Under the pieces are notes generated by a model. The model saw nothing but the letters and a program-made list of their open reading frames with translations, was not told the DNA's origin and did not search any database. Position numbers and translations under genes: made by a program. Of a stretch of DNA of 8,567 nt, positions 1 through 7,300 are shown one piece after another (positions within the stretch are counted from its first letter, which is position 1; the number at the start of each line of letters is the position of its first letter). The DNA comes from an uncultured Desulfuromonadales bacterium (GTDB taxonomy: Bacteria > Desulfobacterota > Desulfuromonadia > Desulfuromonadales > Geopsychrobacteraceae): assembly GCA_945787295.1 (NCBI GenBank), contig CALZHQ010000147.1, forward strand, positions 1 to 8,567, written 5' to 3'.

Positions 1-1125
1 AGAAACGAGACCTTCATCGCTTTCCCAGCGCAAGAGTGCCTCGACACCCTTCACGACACCCGTTTTTATCTCCACTTTGGGCTGGTAGTATAAAACAAAT
101 TCATTCTTTTCCAGTGCTTTTCGAAGCTTGGCTTCAAGTCTCTGATGCTTTTCATACATTGCATTTATAGCGCTGGAGGAAAACTGAAAGGAGTTCCCCC
201 CCAGTTTTTTGGCATAGTCCTTAGCACTTGATGCCAGGCGCAGCAATTCGGGAGACTCATCACTTTCTGGCGGATTGGTTGCTATTCCGATACTTGCCGT
301 GACATAAATATCATCCCCGCATATGCGCATGGGGACCCTGAGTTCATTGATGATGCGCTTTGCTATAACTGCTGCATGTTCAGCAGCCTGTATTCGGTTG
401 ATGAGCAGTGAAAAACCGCCGCCATCCAGATGGAATAATGCCATCTTAGCACCTTCATCATCAGCACAGCGGCCCAGAATATCAACCTCTCTAATTACTT
501 TCTGAATTCGGTGAGCAACCAGGCGCAAAACCTCGTCGCCGGCACTGAGCCCGATCGTGTCGTTGACCTTATCGAAATTGTCAACCTCTATACTTAACAG
601 TGACAGCTTCTCCTTATGACGCTTAGCTAATTTTAGTGCCCATGAAAGATCTTCCAGAAACAGATGCCGGTTGGGAAGCTTTGTCAGGGCATCATAATAG
701 GCCAGTTGGTCCTGATAGGCTTTGGCGGCCAAGGTATTGCGCACACGCAGGCCTAATTCGCTCTGGTCCAGAGGTTTTGCCAGAAAGTCTGTGGCACCAA
801 GATCCAGTGCTTTCAGTTTGTTTTGCGTGTCAGTCGATGCGGTTAATATGATGATGGGGAGATATTTGAATTTCGGGTGAGCACGCACCGCAGACAAAAT
901 ATCAAAGCCGGAGACTTCAGGCATCATGAGATCTAGCAGCATGAGATCGGGGCGCGTCTCTTCAAGCAGCTTCATTGCTTGCCTCGAATCCTCAACCGTC
1001 ACAAAATTATGATATTTTTCCTCTTCAAGGAACGCTTGCACCACATCAATATTAATCGGCTCGTCGTCCACGATCATGATTTTGGCATCTTTTAGCCCCT
1101 GGTATTTCTCATCAAATAAAGTCAT
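1..1125 (-). CDS. Response regulator with REC, degenerate GGDEF and EAL domains (3' end outside window)
   Basis: The gene is open from ATG at 1125 to the left edge, giving 375 codons with the C-terminus missing. Residues about 14-130 form a REC domain: acidic pair in IMIVDDEP, phosphoacceptor Asp65 in LLDLMMP, Thr in ILTAS and Lys in AKP. Residues about 148-315 form a GGDEF domain, beginning YYDALTKLPNRHLF. Its signature is DGGGF (234-238) instead of GGDEF, so cyclase activity is unlikely. The EAL domain starts near 325 (FVLYYQPKVEI) and includes the EAL motif itself, E362-A363-L364 in GVEALLRW; most of its metal-binding residues lie outside the window. Likely role: phosphorylation-controlled c-di-GMP phosphodiesterase or c-di-GMP/GTP-sensing effector in the cytoplasm. 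A weak AGG lies 5 nt before the ATG (GCAGGTTGCT), and REC starts about 13 residues in, supporting this start. It follows the sensor kinase on the same strand after 312 bp and is a plausible partner; pairing is inferred. Confidence 0.93.
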   Translation of the reverse strand, partial: MTLFDEKYQGLKDAKIMIVDDEPINIDVVQAFLEEEKYHNFVTVEDSRQAMKLLEETRPDLMLLDLMMPEVSGFDILSAVRAHPKFKYLPIIILTASTDTQNKLKALDLGATDFLAKPLDQSELGLRVRNTLAAKAYQDQLAYYDALTKLPNRHLFLEDLSWALKLAKRHKEKLSLLSIEVDNFDKVNDTIGLSAGDEVLRLVAHRIQKVIREVDILGRCADDEGAKMALFHLDGGGFSLLINRIQAAEHAAVIAKRIINELRVPMRICGDDIYVTASIGIATNPPESDESPELLRLASSAKDYAKKLGGNSFQFSSSAINAMYEKHQRLEAKLRKALEKNEFVLYYQPKVEIKTGVVKGVEALLRWESDEGLVS

Positions 1126-1213
1126 AGCAACCTGCAATTCTTTCCCTTGTTTTTAATATCGACAGATGAACATAAAACATTAATTTTTAATACAACAGAC
1201 AGCGCCGTATACT
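1126..1213 (-). promoter_or_regulatory. AT-rich leader upstream of the REC-GGDEF-EAL gene
   Basis: This stretch lies between the inverted-repeat element and the ATG at 1125 and is clearly AT-rich on the minus strand (for example TATTAAAAATTAATG). It is the only place within the window where a promoter dedicated to the regulator gene could sit without lying inside the repeat element. I do not see a convincing -35/-10 pair with correct spacing or a sigma-54 -24/-12 site, so no exact promoter is called. The ribosome binding site is weak (AGG, 5 nt spacer), with a further AAGGGAAAG about 15-22 nt upstream of the start. Confidence 0.3.
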
Positions 1214-1414
1214 TAGACTAGTGCCCATCCATAAATCAGTTAAAATCGGTTTGGGCACTAATTAGCGTTTCCAATCCAGAAATGCGGATTTTTGTCCAAG
1301 GTCAAGGAAATGAAGCGTTTGTGCGGAGACCTAGCTGGCTACGTCGCACAAACAAACGCGCCGATTGACGCTGAGATTGGGCAAAAAGACCATTTATGGA
1401 TGGAAACCAGACTA
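1214..1414. repeat. MITE-like nested inverted-repeat element between kinase and regulator genes
   Basis: Several inverted repeats nest here. Outer arms: CCATCCATAAA at 1225-1235 and TTTATGGATGG at 1393-1403 are perfect complements; extended to 1214-1235 and 1393-1414, 18 of 22 positions match. A second pairing joins 1268-1298 with 1378-1406 (about 25 of 31 aligned columns by hand). The core is a perfect 9-bp pair, GTTTGTGCG (1317-1325) and CGCACAAAC (1345-1353), with TAGC/GCTA inside. On the left, TAGTGCCCA (1219-1227) pairs with TGGGCACTA (1252-1260). AATTAGCG occurs directly repeated at 1260-1267 and 1415-1422 and could be a target duplication. There is no ORF, so any mobility would need a transposase supplied elsewhere. 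The layout resembles non-autonomous MITE or REP-type elements. It starts about 20 bp after the kinase stop, so its transcript could also fold and act as a terminator or mRNA-stabilising structure. Exact ends are uncertain. Confidence 0.6.
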
Positions 1415-1437
1415 AATTAGCGCTTTGGTTGTCCGGT

Positions 1438-2934
1438 TCAGATTATTTCTTTCCTTTTAACGCCTTCTTTCTCGATGACGGGTGGTACGATGGCCGCAAC
1501 AAGTGATTTTACTTCTTGAAGCATTTGGCCCGCCTTTTCCGCATGGTCTGCCTTGGCGCAGGATTCCAGGACTTCAGCGGGTTTCGTAAAATCATCATAA
1601 CCGACGGTGCCGCCGGCCCCTTTAAGCCAATGGGCCAAACCGGCCAGCTCGGTCATGTCCTCCTTTTCAAGCGCCATTTCCATTCTTTCTACTTTTTCAT
1701 CAAGCTTTTCGACAAAACTTAGAATTGTCGGCTGTAGTCTTGTCATGTTTGCCAAACGGGATACGACTGGTTTTGGCACACTGGAGGTGGACATATTTTG
1801 CGATAATGACCCTGATAACTGTACGTCCTTTGACGGCTTAGTTTCTGAGGATGATGCGATTGGAATTTCGCCTTCCGGTACAACGATGCGCTTCGCCAGT
1901 TGCCTAAGATTTAGGATCGAGGGTTTTATTTGCGATGCCTTCCTTTTTTTTGCATGGATTTCCAACTGAGCCGCCGGTTTGGTAAACACATCGAAACCGA
2001 CCGTGCCACCGGCGCCCTTTAACCAATGTGCAAGTTCGGCCACTGCCTTAAGATCTCCATGGGCCTCCGCTTTTTCTAAGGCATCCAGTTGCTGATCCAA
2101 TCGTTTAACAAAACGCGCTATAATATTCCTGAATTTTTTAATATGGACGGGAAGTTTGGAAACAAGCGGGCCTGAATCAGCAGCCGGTTTTATCTCATCT
2201 TGAACATCCTTAGAAATCTCTGACACCGCAATTGAATCCACATCCCTCTTTGCCTTGCGGCCGCCAAGAAGTTGCGCCATCATTTCCATGAACTGGTCAA
2301 TGTTAATCGGTTTGCTGAGATAGCCGGAATAGCCGGCTTCAAGGCATTGGGCCTCAAAGCCTTTCATGGCATTGGCAGTCAAGGCAATAACGGGAATCTT
2401 GAGACCTTGCTCCCGAAGAATCCCGGCTGCTGTGAATCCATCCATAACCGGCATTTGAACGTCCATGAGAATTACGTCATACCCACCGGCAGCAGCTTTT
2501 TCAACGCCCACTTGGCCGTTTTCGGCTTCATCCACCGAAAGCTTTGCCTCTTCCAGCAACAATTTGACGAGTTCGCGGTTCTCTTCACCATCATCCACCA
2601 CAAGGACCCGAGCCTGCGGGAACTGCCAGCTGCAATTCTGCTCAGTATCGATTTCCTGCTGAAGTTTAGTCACTTCTTCCGGCTGCAGAAAGGCAACGCC
2701 ATCCAGGTCTCCCGTAGTAAGGTAAACCCTAAAAGTGCTTCCCTTGCCGATTTCACTTTTCACCGTAATGTCACCCCCCAGTGCCTGTGCAAACTTGCGA
2801 CTGATGGCAAGGCCAAGACCCGTTCCCCCGAACCGGCGCGTCACTGTGCTGTCTGCCTGGACAAAGGGATCGAAAATATTCTTCAAAGCCTCTTCAGACA
2901 TGCCGATGCCCGTATCGGTAATGTCGATCATCAA
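1438..2934 (-). CDS. C-terminal part of frameshifted hybrid histidine kinase: HATPase, REC, Hpt, Hpt
   Basis: This reading frame carries the second half of the kinase begun at 4331. Kinase homology extends upstream of the nominal TTG start (2934) to about 3057: ETDPARLRQI followed by the N box NLIGNSIKFTEKG, so 2934 is not a natural start. Numbering from 2934: G1 box DTGIGM (7-12), F box FDPF (21-24) and G2 box GGTGLGLAIS (36-45) complete the ATPase. REC spans about 108-224, with DD at 114-115, phosphoacceptor Asp158 in LMDVQMP, Thr in ALTAN and Lys in LSKP. Two Hpt domains follow, at about 261-352 and 391-482, with phospho-His303 and His435 in the shared motif LAHWLKGAGGTVG. The expected relay is kinase His to REC Asp to Hpt His to an external regulator such as the REC protein downstream. 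All catalytic residues are intact, so the gene is either recently broken or affected by an assembly error. The stop is TGA at 1438-1440. Confidence 0.85.
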   Translation of the reverse strand: MMIDITDTGIGMSEEALKNIFDPFVQADSTVTRRFGGTGLGLAISRKFAQALGGDITVKSEIGKGSTFRVYLTTGDLDGVAFLQPEEVTKLQQEIDTEQNCSWQFPQARVLVVDDGEENRELVKLLLEEAKLSVDEAENGQVGVEKAAAGGYDVILMDVQMPVMDGFTAAGILREQGLKIPVIALTANAMKGFEAQCLEAGYSGYLSKPINIDQFMEMMAQLLGGRKAKRDVDSIAVSEISKDVQDEIKPAADSGPLVSKLPVHIKKFRNIIARFVKRLDQQLDALEKAEAHGDLKAVAELAHWLKGAGGTVGFDVFTKPAAQLEIHAKKRKASQIKPSILNLRQLAKRIVVPEGEIPIASSSETKPSKDVQLSGSLSQNMSTSSVPKPVVSRLANMTRLQPTILSFVEKLDEKVERMEMALEKEDMTELAGLAHWLKGAGGTVGYDDFTKPAEVLESCAKADHAEKAGQMLQEVKSLVAAIVPPVIEKEGVKRKEII

Positions 2935-3014
2935 CTGCGGACCCGTGCTTTTTTCCTTAAAGCGGCAGGTGACGGTAACACTTCCTTTTTCGGTAAATTT
3001 GATGGAGTTGCCTA

Positions 3015-4331
3015 TCAGGTTAAAGGCGATCTGACGGAGACGAGCCGGATCGGTTTCATGAAGTCCAGTCCTATCCCCTTTGCATTGGCCTTGACAGTCA
3101 GCATCTGGAGAACCTCATGGAGTGTGGTGTATGGCTCAACTTTAAGTTTCTCGACTTCAAGGCGGCCGGACTCGACTTTTGAAAGGTCCAGGATATCGTT
3201 AATGAGCTCAAGCAGGTTTTTGCCACTGGAATGAATAGTGTTCAGGTACTTGAGACTGTCTGTTTCGTTCTTTACATACCCTCTTTTGAGAATTTCGGTG
3301 AATCCCAGGATCGCGTTCATCGGTGTCCGGATCTCATGGCTCATGTTGGCGAGGAAGGAGCTCTTGGCCTTGTTGGCCTCTTCGGCCTCCAACTTGGAAT
3401 TGAGAAGCTCGACCTCTTTTTCTTCTAGCTCTGTGATATCGTCAAAGCTCACGAGCACCCCGGCATACTTGCCGCTGTCTCCGAGCACGGGAGAACAGTT
3501 TGTTTTAAACGTTCGGAACCCAGCCTCGGGCAGCTGCAAGCGGATGATGCTGTCCTTTTGCACATTGCCATGACGCAGGGATTGAATCCATGGCCGTTGT
3601 GACTTTTCGATTTTTTTCCCTGCTGTGTCTATCCAGGGCAGCTCCCCGGCCCGGTAGCCGAGCAGGCTATTTGCCGATTTATCAATCATGGCCGAAAATG
3701 CCTGATTGGCAAGGACGATTTGCTCCTTGCGATCGAGTATGAGAAGACCTTCGGCCATCGTGTCCAGGGCTGCCCGAACTCTACCGGGAATCGCCTGGGA
3801 AGGATCTAGCTGGCGAAGCACTTTTCCGAGATAGACATAATAAACAATAAAGCCGGCCAGCCCCATGAACAGAATCATTTGAACCATCGGCATTTTCAGT
3901 ACACCCCAGACCCCCTCGAATTTTAGCGGTTTAAAACGAAGCTCCAGTTGCCCCCATTTTTGATCGCCGGCCCATATGGGGACCCTGATTTGTGAATCCT
4001 TAGAATATTCACCTAACATCTCTTCCCATCGGTCGGCGTGACCGCCGGTAGAGACGAGGATATCGCCGCTTTCGTGACGCAGCGCCATGGAAAGCAGATT
4101 TTCGTTTCTTTCAGTCAACAGATTGAAGTCGTCTCTCAGACGTTGACTGTTTGCTGTCTTAACCAGTGCGGTGCTGTACACCGCAATGGTTTCTGCCAAT
4201 AGCGCATGACCTTCTCTGATGGCACTGTTCCTGTCGGGAATAATGTTGAGCAGAAAGGCCAGCATGACAAGGCTGGTCATGACGCCAATCAATCCCATGG
4301 TGATACGGGTTTTAGGGTTTAAAAATTTCAT
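3015..4331 (-). CDS. N-terminal part of frameshifted hybrid histidine kinase: TM, periplasmic sensor, TM, PAS, HisKA
   Basis: This is an inner-membrane sensor kinase. Residues about 11-30 are a first TM helix after a short basic N-terminus, 31-148 a predicted periplasmic sensor region with no family I recognise, and 150-168 a second TM helix. A PAS domain follows at about 185-300 (RAALDTMAEGLLILDRKEQI) with no obvious HAMP between. A short coiled-coil (300-324) leads to HisKA with the H box SFLANMSHEIRTPMNAILGF and phospho-His332. Kinase similarity runs to GIGLDF (419-424), after which the frame is lost: residues from about 425 onward (MKPIRL...) are frameshifted, ending at TGA 3015. The rest of the kinase continues in another frame from about 3057. 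The start ATG overlaps the stop of the giant surface protein gene as ATGA, implying translational coupling and shared function. Made alone, this product would lack the ATPase and could not autophosphorylate. Confidence 0.88.
   Translation of the reverse strand: MKFLNPKTRITMGLIGVMTSLVMLAFLLNIIPDRNSAIREGHALLAETIAVYSTALVKTANSQRLRDDFNLLTERNENLLSMALRHESGDILVSTGGHADRWEEMLGEYSKDSQIRVPIWAGDQKWGQLELRFKPLKFEGVWGVLKMPMVQMILFMGLAGFIVYYVYLGKVLRQLDPSQAIPGRVRAALDTMAEGLLILDRKEQIVLANQAFSAMIDKSANSLLGYRAGELPWIDTAGKKIEKSQRPWIQSLRHGNVQKDSIIRLQLPEAGFRTFKTNCSPVLGDSGKYAGVLVSFDDITELEEKEVELLNSKLEAEEANKAKSSFLANMSHEIRTPMNAILGFTEILKRGYVKNETDSLKYLNTIHSSGKNLLELINDILDLSKVESGRLEVEKLKVEPYTTLHEVLQMLTVKANAKGIGLDFMKPIRLVSVRSPLT
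3051..3060 (-). other. Frameshift and small-deletion junction in the kinase gene
   Basis: The upstream frame reads GLDF then ATG AAA CCG; the downstream frame reads GAA ACC GAT CCG (ETDP) over the same bases. In related hybrid kinases about 11-13 residues normally separate the GLxL/F strand from the GDPxRLRQI segment, and here they are absent. Both a length change not divisible by three and missing coding sequence are therefore implied. The bases TGAAACCG at 3051-3058 are read in both frames and would fit deletion between two short direct repeats, though the lost sequence cannot be seen. No slippery heptamer suggesting programmed frameshifting is present. Confidence 0.75.
4328..4331 (-). promoter_or_regulatory. 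ATGA stop-start overlap coupling the surface protein and kinase genes
   Basis: The kinase ATG occupies 4331-4329 and the surface protein TGA occupies 4330-4328. Such four-base overlaps normally mean translational coupling by reinitiation. The upstream AAAAGAG lies about 11-17 nt before the ATG and is only a modest ribosome binding site, so the kinase probably depends on ribosomes finishing the upstream gene. Confidence 0.8.
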
Positions 4332-7300
4332 CGTTTTGCCGACTCTTTTCTGAGGTTGTCCAGCTCAGAAGCCTTGCTTTTCTTGTCCTTATCACGCCCT
4401 GAGCCTTCTTCAATGATGGTTTCCAGGGATTCATCATCCTCATCCTCATCCTCATCGCCTTTTTTACCCACCAGGATAGCCAGGGGATCCGCCAGTTGCC
4501 AGGCGGGCAAGGAAGAAAGCACAGAAGCCAGGAGCGATCCTCCTTTGAGCATCCAAACAACATAGCCGGCTGACAGGCCGACCGAGGTTGCAATCGCAGA
4601 CCCCAATACAGTCTTGCCTAACAGGATTTCTTTGCCCATCTCCTCTTTAACGGCATCCAGCGAACCTCGCACAAGCTCATAGACGTCCGGGGGGAGTGTG
4701 GTTATATCCAGTTTTCCCAAGGCCGTTTTCAGTTCCCCAAGATTATTGGCTTCGAACAGCGTCTTGAGCGTCTGAGGGGACAACAGCGTGCTGCGATCAG
4801 GCGTTTTATCATCATTGCCGTTGAAATCGGCTCCTCTTAAAAAGGATGCCCCGATGCCTAAAGCGGGCTTTGCAGTGCCGGGTACCTGGGTACTCTGAGG
4901 TTTTTTCATCGAGAACATATTGTCTGCATCAGCCGAAACATCGGTTTCGTCGGCAACATCATCCGCATCCTCGGACTCCTCCTCCACGACTTCTTCGTCC
5001 GTAACCGGTTCCGGTTCCGATAGCGGTGGACTGGGCTCAGATGCGGCTGGCGGTGGAGCGGTCGTCAATACGGTGATAATCGACGTTGCGATGCCGCTTT
5101 GTGATGCCACCGAAACCCCGTCTTCAGAGGATTCGACATTAAAGCTACCATCAGCGGTGTTGTCCTCTGCCGGTGTAAACCTCACCCCCGCCTGCCCCTG
5201 GGTAACGGTAATATAGTCACCGTCATCAATCCGGGTGAGGCCATCAGCAAAATACAGGCTGCCGTTGGTGATGCCGGATATTTTGAAATGGCTGACCTCA
5301 GGGCCGTCGCTTGCATTCCGATTAATGAAAATAAGCCCTGACTGGACCACGGCAGTGGTAGACACATTCGTGACCTGGGGGGTGTCCCCGACCGGGGCGA
5401 CCACGATAATCGCCGTACCGTCTGCGGTCCCGCTGTTGCCATCACTAATAGTGTAGGTGAAACTGTCAGCATTGTCGACCAGCAAACCGTTGGCGGGTTG
5501 GCCAAACCCTGAAAGGGTCAGGGTGTCGCCATCCATATCTGAATCGTTGCCCAAAAGATCAGTGACTAAAGTAACGGTCATTGAGTTGTCTTCGGTCGCA
5601 TTCAGATTATCATTTACCGCAACGGGTGTATCGTTGACATTGGTGACCGCTGCCGTGCCGGCACTGGTGAGGCTTTCGACGGTGGATTGATCATCGGTGT
5701 AGTCGGCGGTGACCGTGATGATGGTGCCCACATCGGCCTGGACGGTCGTATAGGTTTTGCCGGTGGCCCCACCGATGGCCGCGCCGTCACTAAACCACTG
5801 ATAGCTGATCGCACCTGAAACCCCGTCGGGATCAATCACACTGGCTGTCAGGGTATCGCCCTGGGCCGGTGTCAGGTTGTCGATGGTTACCGTGCCGGGG
5901 TCATTGACGTTGGTCACCGCTGCCGTCGCCGCGCTGGTCGGGCTTTCGCCGGCACCCAGATCATCGGTATAGGTGGCTGTGACCGTGATCGCCGATCCCA
6001 CGTCCGCTTGAACGGTGGTGTACGTTGCTGAGGTGGCACCACCAATGGCGGCCGCACCGCGATACCATTGATAACTGATCGCACCGCTGGCACCGTCGGG
6101 ATCGCTCACACTGGCTGTCAGGGTATCGCCCTGGGCCGGTGTCAGGTTGTCGATGGTCACCGTGCCGGGGTCATTGACGTTGGTCACCGCTGCCGTCGCC
6201 GCGCTGGTGGGGCTTTCACCGGCACCCAGATCATCGGTATAGGTGGCTGTGACCGTGATCGCCGATCCCACATCGGCTTGCACGGTGGTGTACGTGGCTG
6301 AGGTGGCACCGCCAATGACCGCCGCACCGCGATACCATTGATAACTGATGGCACCGCTGGCACCGTCGGGATCGCTCACGTTGGCCGTCAGGGTGTCGCC
6401 CTGGGCCGGTGTCATGTTGTCGATGGTGACCGTGCCGGGATCATTGACATTGGTGACTGCTGCGGTGGCCGCGCTGGTGGGGCTTTCGCCGGCACCCAGA
6501 TCATCGGTATAAGTGGCCGTGACCGCGATGGCCGACCCCACATCGGCTTGCACGGTGGAGTAGGTGGCTGAGGTGGCGCCGGCAATGGCGGACGCGCCGC
6601 GATACCATTGATAACTGATGGCACCGCTGGCACCGTCAGGATCGCTCACGCTGGCCGTCAGGGTGTCGCCCTGGGCCGGGGTGGTGTTGTCGATGGTGAC
6701 GGATCCCGGATCATTGACATTGGTGACCGCTGCCGTCGCCGCGCTGGTCGGGCTTTCGCCGGATCCCAGATCATCGGTGTAGGTGGCCGTGACCGTGATC
6801 GCCGACCCCACATCGGCTTGCACCGTGGTGTACGTTGCTGAGGTCGCACCGCCAATGACCGCCGCGCCGCGATACCACTGATAACTGATGGCACCGCTGG
6901 CACCGTCGGGATCGCTCACACTGGCAGTCAAAGTGTCGCCCTGGGCCGGGGTGGTATTGTCGATGGTCACCGATCCGGGATTGTTACCGACCGCGGCACC
7001 AAATTCAAAGCCACCGATGTCGGGCAATCCATCGCGGTTGGCACCCCGTTGATCCAGCGGTGGCGCCCCCGTCAATCCGGCCGGGTCAATGGCCGGGCTG
7101 CCCGCCAGCAAGGCGTGGGTCGGGGTGAAGCCGCCATTGTCCTGCAATATGTCCAGCATCGGATCGACAGGGCTGCCGGCCGTCCCGACCTGATCGCCGT
7201 TGACGCCATCAGTGAAGCCGTTTGCGGCTCCTTTGTCGCCGATCAGGTTGTTGCCGAGTGAATTGAAATCGCCTTCAACATCAGGACAGCCGAGATTTCC

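Noticed and set aside
1141..1213. Possible -35/-10 pairs in the AT-rich leader (for example TTGTAT with TATGTT)
   Set aside because: Spacing (about 15 bp) and match to consensus are too poor in AT-rich sequence to call a promoter.
3015..3060. Programmed ribosomal frameshifting in the kinase
   Set aside because: No slippery heptamer is seen at the junction, and coding sequence is missing as well as the frame being changed, which frameshifting cannot explain.
2272..3234. 320-codon open frame on the plus strand
   Set aside because: It lies wholly antisense to the kinase REC and HATPase regions, crosses the kinase frameshift, and has no recognisable domain or ribosome binding site. It is a shadow of the GC-biased kinase codons.
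4312..4593. 93-codon minus-strand frame across the surface protein/kinase boundary
   Set aside because: It overlaps the hydrophobic tail coding region in another frame and has no independent support; the ATGA overlap already explains the junction.
6068..6841. Series of 77-codon plus-strand frames starting every 270 bp (6068, 6338, 6608)
   Set aside because: They are the antisense reading of the 270-bp Ig-like repeats; the regular spacing comes from the repeat, not from genes.
5627..6976. Regular repeats considered as a CRISPR array
   Set aside because: The units are 270 bp, contiguous, without spacers and in frame within a coding sequence.
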